NCBI GenBank assembly: GCA_020718925.1
Contig: DYRC01000240.1
Span: forward strand, 1 to 6,403
Direction: 5' to 3'
DNA length: 6,403 bases
From: Desulfonema limicola
GTDB taxonomy: Bacteria > Desulfobacterota > Desulfobacteria > Desulfobacterales > DYRC01
Position numbers and translations under genes: made by a program. The notes beneath the pieces were generated by a model. It did no database searches and was not told the DNA's origin. It saw only the letters and a list, made by a program, of their open reading frames with translations. Shown in pieces: positions 1 through 6,357 of this stretch; the stretch's first letter is position 1, and each line of letters begins with the position of its first letter.

Positions 1-35
1 AAGCATGATTCGTGCCAACAAAAACCTAAATCGGA

Positions 36-191
36 TCAGTATATCTCAATAGGTATCTTTGTTTGATTAGCTCCTAAAAACAAAATGACCTTAAATGTGT
101 ATCCCTTTGGCAGATCAAATGATAAGGGCTGAACATTTTCATAATCAATAAAAATGTAATTTGTCCTTATGTTTCTTTCTGTATTTTCCAT
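36..191 (-). pseudogene. Truncated PIN/NYN-like nuclease domain protein (N-terminal remnant)
   Basis: This 51-codon ORF starts at the ATG complementary to 189-191 and stops at the TGA complementary to 36-38. Its product contains NYIFIDYENVQP (residues 11-22) followed by FKVILFLGANQTKIPIE (33-49). This is the conserved N-terminus of a family of small PIN-like proteins of roughly 200 residues, recognised from memory. Asp16 in FIDYEN would be the first catalytic acidic residue of the PIN fold. The protein ends at residue 51, just after the GANQTKIP block, where the family normally continues with a helix and the remaining acidic residues. No other frame through positions 1-38 restores a recognisable continuation. 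A rearrangement or insertion near positions 36-45 most likely removed the rest, so a functional nuclease is unlikely. It is divergent from the aminopeptidase operon. No strong ribosome-binding site is seen; GCGGGAA lies upstream. Confidence 0.7.
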
Positions 192-327
192 AAATTTCCC
201 GCAACCCTAACCAGTTATTGAACAGTTTTTTTCCGGCTGACATGCGGTTTTTGCATACTAGACGGAAAGCCTTTTCTGACATTTCAGTTTATATCTGACA
301 CCTCAGAAAATCAAGGATATTTTCCGA
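192..327. other. Intergenic stretch without assignable genes
   Basis: This is AT-rich spacer between the truncated PIN-like gene and the promoter block of the plus-strand operon. It contains a T tract near 226-232, a perfect 8-nt inverted pair TTTTCTGA (272-279) / TCAGAAAA (303-310) separated by 23 nt, and the first copy of a 16-nt direct repeat starting at 315. I see no ORF, tRNA or convincing terminator here. Confidence 0.5.
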
Positions 328-365
328 ATAATGGTTATCATCAAATCATTTTTTCCTGAAGAGCA

Positions 366-394
366 TTGAAATATATTGATGTTTTCTGTATATA
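366..394 (+). promoter_or_regulatory. Sigma70-type promoter of the aminopeptidase/exporter operon
   Basis: The -35 box is TTGAAA (366-371) and the -10 box TATATA (389-394), with a 17-nt spacer, which is close to the housekeeping consensus. The predicted start is near 401, giving a leader of about 62 nt to the ATG at 463. Every base of both boxes and the spacing is conserved in the inverted copy upstream of the queF-like gene. An ATTGA direct repeat (365-369 and 375-379, one helical turn apart) overlaps the -35 box. Confidence 0.7.
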
Positions 395-403
395 AGATTA
401 TAC
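388..403 (+). promoter_or_regulatory. Candidate operator dyad GTATA-N6-TATAC over the -10 box
   Basis: The sequence GTATATAAGATTATAC has perfect 5-nt inverted arms around a 6-nt centre and covers the -10 hexamer. The same 16 bases occur in the right promoter copy (6283-6298, reverse complement). Its position would suit a repressor that blocks RNA polymerase. No regulator gene lies in the window, and short AT-rich dyads at -10 boxes can arise by chance. Confidence 0.4.
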
Positions 404-462
404 GGATATTTTCTGAATATCGGATTACATTTGGCAGCCGGGAGAGCGGTAAGGGAGAATAT

Positions 463-1689
463 ATGTTCACTGAAACGCAATTGAAAAATTATGCGGATGT
501 TCTTCTCTGGGGATTAAAAACTGCCCGGAGAAAGAAATTTAAAAAAAACGACATCGTGCTGATCCGCTATGATAAGCCTGCATTGAGACTGGCTGAAATT
601 CTGTATGACAACCTGATAGAAATGGGTATGAATCCGGTTCAGCGCGTAAATTTCAGCCCGTTGATGGAGCGGAGTTTTTATCACAAATCCCGCGATAGCC
701 AACTGAATTTCCGGGTTCCGGGGGATGAAGAATTGTACCAAAAAATCAGCGCGGGCATTTATCTGATTGCGCCGGAATCCATGACGCACCTAAGCGATGT
801 TGCGCCGGACAGAATCGGAAAAGCCGCAGTGTCCAGAAAATATCTCAAAGAAATCTTGGATCGACGCGAGGAAGAAGGCGCGTTCAGTTGGACGCTTTGC
901 GCCCTTCCGACTCAGGAGCAGGCAGACCATGCAAAATTGCCGCTGGATACTTACGGACATCAGATTATTCGGGCATGTTTTTTAGACACCGATAATCCGG
1001 TTGAGCGATGGCAGCAGATTTATAAACAAACCGCATCGTTAAAAAATTGGCTCACCCGATTGGATGTCAGTTTTTTTCACATTCAATCTGAGCATACGGA
1101 CTTGAACATTGCTCCGGGCAGTCAGCGCAGATGGCTCGGCATTTCCGGGCATAATATTCCCAGTTTTGAAGTATTTCTGTCTCCGGATTGGCGCAAAACC
1201 GAAGGCGTTTATTTTGCGGATCAGCCGTCTTACCGCAACGGCAATTATGTCGAAGGCATCCGGCTTGAATTTAAAAAAGGAAAAGTTGTTGACATGTCTG
1301 CTCAAAAAGGTGAGAACTTTCTTAAACAGCAATTGGCAATAGATTCAGGCGCAAACAAAGTAGGCGAATTTTCTCTGACAGACAGGCGGTTTTCAAGAAT
1401 AGATCAGTTTATGGCAAACACGCTGTTTGATGAAAATTTCGGCGGAACTTATGGCAACTGCCATATTGCGCTGGGATCATCATATTCAGATACTTTTGAC
1501 GGCGATCCTGAACGCCTGACCAAAACCATGAAACGAAAATTAGGACTCAATGATTCCGCGCTGCATTGGGATTTGGTAAATACCGAACCTAAGCAGGTAA
1601 CGGCGCATCTGGTCGGCGGCGGAAAAATTCGTATTTATGAAAACGGCGAGTTCAGAAACGCTCGCGGAAAATTTTTATATGCCGGATAA
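463..1689 (+). CDS. M29-family metallo-aminopeptidase (AmpS/AmpT-like)
   Basis: This 408-residue cytosolic metallopeptidase would release N-terminal amino acids from peptides. The C-terminal half carries the M29 signature regions: NIPSFEVFLSP (231-241, metal ligand Glu236), VGEFSLT (300-306, Glu302), LFDENFGGTYGNCHIALGSS (321-340, Glu324, Tyr330 and His334), and ALHWDLV (366-372, His368 and Asp370). All expected metal ligands and the catalytic Tyr seem present, and the length matches the family. There is no signal peptide. The start at 463 is chosen because AAGGGAG (451-457) sits 5 nt upstream. An open frame runs back to TTG 376, but that extension is the promoter repeat and has no ribosome-binding site. 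It is the first gene of an operon whose other members form an ABC exporter, an unusual partnership that may mean it processes or degrades a peptide handled by that system. Family assignment is firm; substrate is unknown. Confidence 0.93.
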   Translation: MFTETQLKNYADVLLWGLKTARRKKFKKNDIVLIRYDKPALRLAEILYDNLIEMGMNPVQRVNFSPLMERSFYHKSRDSQLNFRVPGDEELYQKISAGIYLIAPESMTHLSDVAPDRIGKAAVSRKYLKEILDRREEEGAFSWTLCALPTQEQADHAKLPLDTYGHQIIRACFLDTDNPVERWQQIYKQTASLKNWLTRLDVSFFHIQSEHTDLNIAPGSQRRWLGISGHNIPSFEVFLSPDWRKTEGVYFADQPSYRNGNYVEGIRLEFKKGKVVDMSAQKGENFLKQQLAIDSGANKVGEFSLTDRRFSRIDQFMANTLFDENFGGTYGNCHIALGSSYSDTFDGDPERLTKTMKRKLGLNDSALHWDLVNTEPKQVTAHLVGGGKIRIYENGEFRNARGKFLYAG

Positions 1690-2893
1690 CGATCTCTCAA
1701 AGCTGCGGATTGAAAAGCCGAAAATTTCATCGCGCAGAAAAACAAACAAACGATACGGACTCCTGATATTTTTACTTTTTGTTCTTATCGGCGCAGGAGT
1801 TCTTTATAAAAAGGGCGTTCTGACGCCTGCGGTTGAGGTACAGACGGCTATTGTCCAGAATATCTATCCGTCTCAGACATTTACGCTGCTCAATGCCAGC
1901 GGCTATGTGGTGGCGCAGCGCAAGGCTGCCTTGGCATCGAAAATCACAAGTCGTCTGGTATTTTTAGCCGTAGAAGAAGGTGCGCGGGTAAAAGCCGGCG
2001 ATGTGATTGCCCGTCTTGAAAATGACGATTCGACAGCCGCACGGGACAGAGCAAAAGCCAATGTTGAGGCTGCCCGGTCTGCGCTGGATCAGGCAAAGGC
2101 AGACTTGGATAATGCTTCTGTCAGCTATAACCGGAATAACGCGCTCTTGGCACAGCGCACGGTTACGCAGGCAGAATACGATAATGCCCTTGCCAAGTAC
2201 AAAATCGCAAAAGCAGTGGTCAATACCCAGCAGGCAACGCTTAGGGCAGGCGAAGCGGCACTGAGGGAAGCGGATGTTTTGCTCGGATATTCTGAAATCA
2301 AAGCCCCGTTTGATGGCGTGGTGCTGACGAAAAATGCCGATGTCGGCGATATTGTTACGCCGCTGGGCGCTGCGGCAAATGCCAAAGCCTCCGTTGTTAC
2401 GATAGCAGATATGGATTCGTTGCAGGTGGAGGCGGATGTTTCCGAATCCAATATCGGGCAGGTGAAAATCGGGCAGCCGTGTGAACTCCGTCTGGATGCG
2501 CTGCCGGATGCCCGTCTGAGCGGCAAAGTGCATACCATTGTGCCGACCGCAGACCGGAGCAAGGCATCTGTGATGGTCAAGATTGCGTTCATTGATAAAA
2601 ATCCCAAGATTCTGCCGGAAATGGGCGCGAAAGTGGCATTTTTATCGCGTGAAGTTCTGCCGGAAGAAACAAAATTTGTTAAAACGCTGCTGTCTTCTGC
2701 CATTATTACTCACAATAAAGAGCGTTTTGTCTTTGTAGTAAAAGATAATCTTGCGACAAAACGCGCCATTCGCATCGGCAGACAATTGGGAACCATGTCC
2801 GAAGTGATTGACGGCGTTGAGGCGGGAGAAAGAATCGTCATATCTCCTCTGGATAAAATGACAGACAGAATCAAGGTGAAGATTTCGGAATAA
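1679..2893 (+). CDS. Periplasmic adaptor (membrane fusion protein), HlyD/MacA-type
   Basis: This 404-residue adaptor of a tripartite-type exporter would link the inner-membrane ABC transporter to an outer-membrane channel. It has a basic cytoplasmic N-terminus (SSRRKTNKR, 18-25), one membrane anchor (about 27-43), and two lipoyl half-motifs around VEEGARVKAGDVIARLE (98-114) and IKAPFDGVVLTKNADVGDIV (207-226). Between them lies an Ala/Gln-rich coiled-coil hairpin (about 116-204). A beta-barrel region (about 245-325) and a membrane-proximal domain follow. The ATG at 1679 overlaps the aminopeptidase stop by 11 nt and gives the N-terminus usual for the family. An ATG at 1637 would add 14 residues and a 53-nt overlap. 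The start site has only a weak GCGGAA upstream, so translational coupling is likely. No lipoprotein Cys is seen. No TolC-like gene is in the window, so the outer-membrane channel must come from elsewhere. Confidence 0.93.
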   Translation: MPDNDLSKLRIEKPKISSRRKTNKRYGLLIFLLFVLIGAGVLYKKGVLTPAVEVQTAIVQNIYPSQTFTLLNASGYVVAQRKAALASKITSRLVFLAVEEGARVKAGDVIARLENDDSTAARDRAKANVEAARSALDQAKADLDNASVSYNRNNALLAQRTVTQAEYDNALAKYKIAKAVVNTQQATLRAGEAALREADVLLGYSEIKAPFDGVVLTKNADVGDIVTPLGAAANAKASVVTIADMDSLQVEADVSESNIGQVKIGQPCELRLDALPDARLSGKVHTIVPTADRSKASVMVKIAFIDKNPKILPEMGAKVAFLSREVLPEETKFVKTLLSSAIITHNKERFVFVVKDNLATKRAIRIGRQLGTMSEVIDGVEAGERIVISPLDKMTDRIKVKISE

Positions 2894-2895
2894 TC

Positions 2896-3597
2896 ATGGA
2901 AAACAAAACGCCCGTTGTCAGAATAAAAGAGTTGAGCAAATCCTATCGGCGCGGAAGTCAGATTATTCCGGTGCTTCAGAACATTACGCTCGACATCAAC
3001 GCCGGAGATTTTCTTGCCCTGATGGGTCCTTCGGGATCGGGGAAAAGTACGCTTTTGAATCTGATAGCCGGATTAGATCAGGCGGATCAGGGCAGCATCA
3101 TTGTCGGCGATGCGGATATTACCCTGCTTTCCGAAACCGAATTGGCAGATTGGCGGGCAGGACATGTGGGATTTATTTTTCAATTTTATAATCTGATTCC
3201 TGTTCTCAGTGCGTATGAAAATGTCGAGCTGCCGCTGATTCTGACAGATTTATCCAAAAAAAAACGCCGAGATCATGTTGAACATGCCTTGAGTCTGGTC
3301 GGTCTTGAGGATCGCATGGATCATTATCCTAGCCAGCTTTCCGGCGGTCAGCAGCAGCGCGTGGCAATTGCCCGCGCCGTTGTAACGGATCCGACGCTGC
3401 TGGTGGCGGATGAACCCACCGGCGATTTGGATAGAAAATCGGCAGAAGACGTGCTGCAACTCATGGAGCGATTATCAAAGGAGTTGGGGAAAACCATCAT
3501 CATGGTAACGCATGACCCCCGCGCTGCAAAAAGAGCCTGTTCCATGAAGTATCTGGACAAGGGGATTCTTGCCAATGATACTGAAACTCGTCTTTAA
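2896..3597 (+). CDS. ABC transporter ATPase, MacB/LolD-type
   Basis: This 233-residue nucleotide-binding subunit would power the permease encoded next to it. All ABC motifs are intact: Walker A GPSGSGKST (44-52), Q-loop Gln96 in FQFYNL, signature LSGGQQQR (148-155), Walker B LLVADEPT (168-175) with catalytic Glu173, D-loop GDLD (176-179) and H-loop His206 in MVTHD. The VGFIFQFYNLIPVLSAYENVELP-type Q-loop region (91-113) is typical of the MacB/LolD/FtsE group, which moves substrates from the periplasm or inner membrane rather than importing solutes. It starts 2 nt after the adaptor stop with no strong ribosome-binding site, so it is probably translated by coupling. Its last 23 nt overlap the permease gene. 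Substrate cannot be read from the sequence. Confidence 0.95.
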   Translation: MENKTPVVRIKELSKSYRRGSQIIPVLQNITLDINAGDFLALMGPSGSGKSTLLNLIAGLDQADQGSIIVGDADITLLSETELADWRAGHVGFIFQFYNLIPVLSAYENVELPLILTDLSKKKRRDHVEHALSLVGLEDRMDHYPSQLSGGQQQRVAIARAVVTDPTLLVADEPTGDLDRKSAEDVLQLMERLSKELGKTIIMVTHDPRAAKRACSMKYLDKGILANDTETRL

Positions 3598-4729
3598 AAA
3601 CGCTTTCAGGCAAAAGCTTCGCGCCGCGCTTACCATATTAGGCATGTGCATTGTCATTCTTGCCTTCGGAATGCTCCGCACCGTCATCAGCGCGTGGTAC
3701 GCAGGCGTAGCCGCTTCTTCGGCAAATCGTTTGGTAACAAGAAACGCCATTTCCTTAATTTTTTCCCTTCCGATTTCCTATAAAGAAAAAATCCGCTCAG
3801 TCAATGGCGTAAACATCGTATCTTACGGCAACTGGTTCGGCGGGGTTTATATTGAAGAAAAAAACTTTTTTGCCAATTTTGCCGTAGAACCCGTAACTTA
3901 TCTGAATCTCTATCCTGAATTTATTCTCTCCGAAGAGCAGAAAACCGCATTTTTCAGAGACCGGAAATCCTGCGTTGCGGGTCAGAAATTGGCAAAACGA
4001 TTCGGGTGGAAAATCAATGACAGCATCACCTTAAAAGGCACGATATTCCCCGGTAATTGGGAATTTGTGCTGCGCGGCATTTATGACGGGCGCGATGAGA
4101 CCATTGATGAAACGCAGTTCTTTTTTCACTGGGATTATCTGAATGAAACCGTGAAAAAATCCGCGCCCCGGCGGGCAGATATGGTCGGATTTTACATGAT
4201 CGGCATTGCAAAAGCAGATTCAGCCGCCAGCATTGCCCAAACCGTTGACGGATTATTTAAAAACTCTTATGCGGAAACCCTGACCGAAACCGAAAAAGCG
4301 TTTCAGATGAGCTTTGTTTCATTCAGCGAAGCCATTCTCACGGCTATCCGGCTCGTATCGTTTATGGTAATCGTAATTATCATGGCGGTCGTGGCAAACA
4401 CAATGGCAATGTCTGTGCGGGAGCGCATGAGAGAATACGCGGTGTTCAAGACTCTGGGATTCGGAGCATTTCATATTTTAGGACTCATTCTCGGAGAATC
4501 GCTTGTCATCACCTCTGTCGGCGGCACCATCGGAATTGCTCTGACCTTTCCTGTGGTAAAAGCGTTCGGAAAGGCTGTCAGCAATTGGATTCCGGTGTTT
4601 ATTGTAGAGCCGGAAACAATTTATATGGATATTGCGGCAATTCTTATGGTGGGCGTTGTTGCGGCAATTATTCCGAGTTGGCGGGCTGTTACTATGCGGA
4701 TTGCTGACGGATTGCGAAGTATCGGATGA
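3575..4729 (+). CDS. ABC transporter permease, MacB/FtsX-type
   Basis: This 384-residue inner-membrane permease has the MacB topology. There is a membrane segment near 20-38, a large periplasmic domain (about 40-250), then three segments near 256-278, 300-325 and 352-370. The coupling region VRERMREYAVFKTLGF (281-296) after the second segment is the classic FtsX-domain signature. ATP hydrolysis is supplied by the separate upstream ATPase rather than a fused domain as in MacB itself. ATG 3575 is preferred because AAGGGG (3559-3564) lies 10 nt upstream; a TTG at 3569 would add two residues but leaves only 4 nt. It overlaps the ATPase gene by 23 nt. Its 3' end overlaps the convergent ATP-grasp gene by 38 nt. 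With the adaptor it should form a MacAB-like mechanotransmission exporter for a peptide, lipid or small molecule. Confidence 0.92.
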   Translation: MILKLVFKNAFRQKLRAALTILGMCIVILAFGMLRTVISAWYAGVAASSANRLVTRNAISLIFSLPISYKEKIRSVNGVNIVSYGNWFGGVYIEEKNFFANFAVEPVTYLNLYPEFILSEEQKTAFFRDRKSCVAGQKLAKRFGWKINDSITLKGTIFPGNWEFVLRGIYDGRDETIDETQFFFHWDYLNETVKKSAPRRADMVGFYMIGIAKADSAASIAQTVDGLFKNSYAETLTETEKAFQMSFVSFSEAILTAIRLVSFMVIVIIMAVVANTMAMSVRERMREYAVFKTLGFGAFHILGLILGESLVITSVGGTIGIALTFPVVKAFGKAVSNWIPVFIVEPETIYMDIAAILMVGVVAAIIPSWRAVTMRIADGLRSIG

Positions 4730-5873
4730 TTAATTTTGCCCTCAGATTTCCCGCATACAAAGCAAGCGAACCCCGCATATCCGAAAGATTCAGCACATCA
4801 TCTTTATACGTCATAAATCCGCGAAGTGTTTTACAAACTTTTATCATCATCGGCTCATCCGGATAATCCAACGGGCTTAAACGGTGCGTCAATGCGTAAA
4901 ACAGATATTTCATCAATGCCTGTTTGTTGGAAACCACCACCGGTTTTATTGTCTGCCGAATATCAGCTTTGACGCCGTAAGATTCAAGAGCTATTACAGG
5001 TTCATCGTATCCGCAGGGCAGCACCTTTGCGGTTGTTCCGCCGAATCGGGTATTGATTTCAAGAAAATATGCCGCTTTAGTATTCGGATCGAATAAAAAT
5101 TCAAAATGATAATTGCCGACAATCTTGAACGCATCTGTAAAATCAACGCATTTCTGATGAATGCCCGGGGGCAGATCAACCGGCGTAATGGTCAGCGTAA
5201 CGCCCTCGAATTTTCGGGACACCAGAAATCCCTGTATTCCGAGCGTTGCGCCGGTGTGGGTTCTTGCGCCGTGTATCACGAGATTCGGAAGACTCTTAAA
5301 CGGCTGCCCGATGATAGGCGCGGGGATTTTCAAGCTCTGAAGAAACCGGACAAGCTCCTTCTGAGAAGAAACAATATGCACCTTGAAATCCGAACCGCCC
5401 GGCACTGAGGGTCTCAGGCATAGCGGAAAATGTTCAGGGTTGACAGAGATGTCGCTTTTCAGATTCAGCAGATAGGTCGGCAATACCTCAAATCCCACAG
5501 CTTTTGCAACTTCGGTCTGTCGTTTTTTGGACAACACATCGTCAATGATAAGATTATCCGGCAGCCAGATGGCGGTTTTCGGGGGAAGCTTATCCCGGTG
5601 CTGATTGATCCATTTGGAAATTTTTTCATCAATGGCGGTAATTCCGCTGGCGTTGAATTTTTTCAAAAACTCAGCGACAATCCCTATTCCATCATCCGTA
5701 TAAACTTTTTTATGCGGCAGCGTCATCCAGCCGCTCAGATACCTTGAATCAGGCTCGGCTTCTTTTTCAGAGCGAATACAAATCAGCCCCGGCGCCCATC
5801 CCTGTTTTCCCCAACTGCGGATGCAGGCAAGCGCGGGCGGACCGAAAGAACTTAACATGACCGGACGCATCAT
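4692..5873 (-). CDS. ATP-grasp domain ligase, substrate unknown
   Basis: This 393-residue protein resembles ATP-grasp carboxylate-amine/thiol ligases, which activate a carboxylate as acyl phosphate and join it to a nucleophile. An N-terminal pre-ATP-grasp domain (about 4-110, starting PVMLSSFGPPALACIRSWGK) is followed by the nucleotide-binding subdomain (about 115-185). The catalytic part includes HFEFLFD (256-262, Glu258) and YFLEINTRFGGTTAK (269-283, Glu272 and Asn274), the expected Mg-ATP ligands. Where many relatives have Lys-Pro in the ATP-binding strand, this one has LCLRPS (151-156), so Arg154 may replace Lys. The C-terminal 90 residues are not recognised. The start overlaps the queF-like stop as TAATG; AGGAGA (complement of 5877-5882) precedes it. 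A second ATG at 5870 has better spacing and may be the true start. The fold is confident; the reaction is not. Confidence 0.85.
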   Translation of the reverse strand: MMRPVMLSSFGPPALACIRSWGKQGWAPGLICIRSEKEAEPDSRYLSGWMTLPHKKVYTDDGIGIVAEFLKKFNASGITAIDEKISKWINQHRDKLPPKTAIWLPDNLIIDDVLSKKRQTEVAKAVGFEVLPTYLLNLKSDISVNPEHFPLCLRPSVPGGSDFKVHIVSSQKELVRFLQSLKIPAPIIGQPFKSLPNLVIHGARTHTGATLGIQGFLVSRKFEGVTLTITPVDLPPGIHQKCVDFTDAFKIVGNYHFEFLFDPNTKAAYFLEINTRFGGTTAKVLPCGYDEPVIALESYGVKADIRQTIKPVVVSNKQALMKYLFYALTHRLSPLDYPDEPMMIKVCKTLRGFMTYKDDVLNLSDMRGSLALYAGNLRAKLIIRYFAIRQQSA

Positions 5874-6250
5874 TATTCTCCTGCTTTTATCATTGCAGAT
5901 GCTGTGATTTTAATTCCGCCGCGAGGTTTCTGCGTTACGCTGACTTTGCACCAATGCGGCTGACAGGCATTGCTTATGTCTTCGGCAATCATTGCTGCCA
6001 ACGCTTCGCAAAATACGCCTTCCTGCCGATAACTCCACAGATAAAGCTTTAAGCTTTTGCTTTCAATGCAGTATTTATCAGGCGCGTATTCAATGCTTAC
6101 GGTTTCCCAGTCCGGCTGCCCTGTAACCGGGCATAAACTGGTAACTTCATCGCTTTCCATAATCACTGTTTCAACATGCGCGGGCTTAGGAAAGACTTCC
6201 AGTTTTTTTGAAGGCTCTGAGACCTTTTTTCCCAAAGCGTGAAAATTCAT
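5873..6250 (-). CDS. queF: QueF-type 7-cyano-7-deazaguanine reductase, single-domain, His-to-Cys variant
   Basis: This 125-residue T-fold protein matches unimodular QueF, the NADPH-dependent enzyme that reduces the nitrile of preQ0 to the aminomethyl of preQ1 in queuosine synthesis. SLCPVTGQPD (38-47) carries the nucleophile Cys40, which forms the thioimide, and the proton donor Asp47. IESKSLKLYLWSYR (62-75) is the signature substrate/NADPH region, and PRGGI (109-113) is the conserved C-terminal motif. The usual FHE motif, with an active-site His, reads FCE here (80-82). Cys81 replaces His and Glu82 is kept. The ATG at 6250 is preceded by GGGAGG in TGGGAGGGGT (complement of 6251-6260), about 4 nt away. 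It is the first gene of a two-gene operon with the ATP-grasp gene. No other queuosine gene is present. The family is certain; the exact activity is less so because of Cys81. Confidence 0.92.
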   Translation of the reverse strand: MNFHALGKKVSEPSKKLEVFPKPAHVETVIMESDEVTSLCPVTGQPDWETVSIEYAPDKYCIESKSLKLYLWSYRQEGVFCEALAAMIAEDISNACQPHWCKVSVTQKPRGGIKITASAMIKAGE

Positions 6251-6282
6251 ACCCCTCCCAAAGTCATTAAATTAAAATATCC

Positions 6283-6298
6283 GTATAATCTTATATAC
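6283..6298 (-). promoter_or_regulatory. Candidate operator dyad, right copy
   Basis: GTATA-N6-TATAC again covers the -10 box, with all 16 bases identical to the left promoter's dyad at 388-403. Conservation of the dyad is not independent evidence, since it lies inside the 26-nt identical block. Confidence 0.4.
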
Positions 6299-6320
6299 AA
6301 AAAGTATCAATATATTTCAA
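6292..6320 (-). promoter_or_regulatory. Sigma70-type promoter of the queF/ATP-grasp operon
   Basis: On the minus strand TTGAAA (complement of 6315-6320) and TATATA (complement of 6292-6297) are separated by 17 nt, exactly as in the left copy. The predicted start is near 6285, giving a leader of about 35 nt before the ATG at 6250. That is too short to hold a separate riboswitch with its expression platform. Confidence 0.7.
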
Positions 6321-6357
6321 TGCCCTTTGGAAAAAATGATTTGACGATAAGCATTAT

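Larger units (their letters stand above)
328..412 (+). repeat. Left copy of inverted promoter repeat (85 nt)
   Basis: This block recurs as the reverse complement of 6274-6357. By hand alignment I count about 7 mismatches and one 1-nt gap. Fully identical sub-blocks are 341-356 (16 nt), 363-380 (18 nt) and 387-412 (26 nt). The similarity stops at 412, where the left copy reads CTGAAT and the right copy AATTTA. The block contains a complete promoter and ends about 12 nt past the predicted transcription start, so it looks like a duplicated promoter/operator module rather than coding sequence. Mobile-element ends are an alternative. Confidence 0.9.
6274..6357 (-). repeat. Right copy of inverted promoter repeat (84 nt)
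   Basis: This is the reverse complement of 328-412, differing by about 7 substitutions and one deleted base. Relative to its downstream gene (queF-like, minus strand) it has the same orientation as the left copy has to the aminopeptidase. The outer boundary at 6357 abuts a GGACTTACGCA sequence that resembles an insertion-sequence end, so the original similarity may have been longer. Confidence 0.9.

Noticed and set aside
210..235. Intrinsic terminator ending in the T tract near 226-232
   Set aside because: The only hairpin nearby has about 3-bp arms, too weak to support a terminator call.
376..462. N-terminal extension of the aminopeptidase starting at TTG 376 or ATG 379
   Set aside because: The extension lies over the promoter repeat, includes the -10 box, and has no ribosome-binding site, whereas ATG 463 has AAGGGAG at good spacing.
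1964..2703. Two long minus-strand open frames of about 190 codons inside the adaptor gene
   Set aside because: They lie antisense to a clear HlyD-type coding region, show no domain motif, and arise from its codon composition.
6251..6285. PreQ1 riboswitch upstream of the queF-like gene
   Set aside because: The leader is only about 35 nt, shows no stem-loop followed by an A-rich tail, and the conserved block upstream is shared with an aminopeptidase gene.
328..6357. Composite transposon with 85-nt terminal inverted repeats
   Set aside because: No transposase or integrase lies between the repeats, no target duplication is seen outside them, and the repeat limits fit a promoter. Kept only as an alternative.
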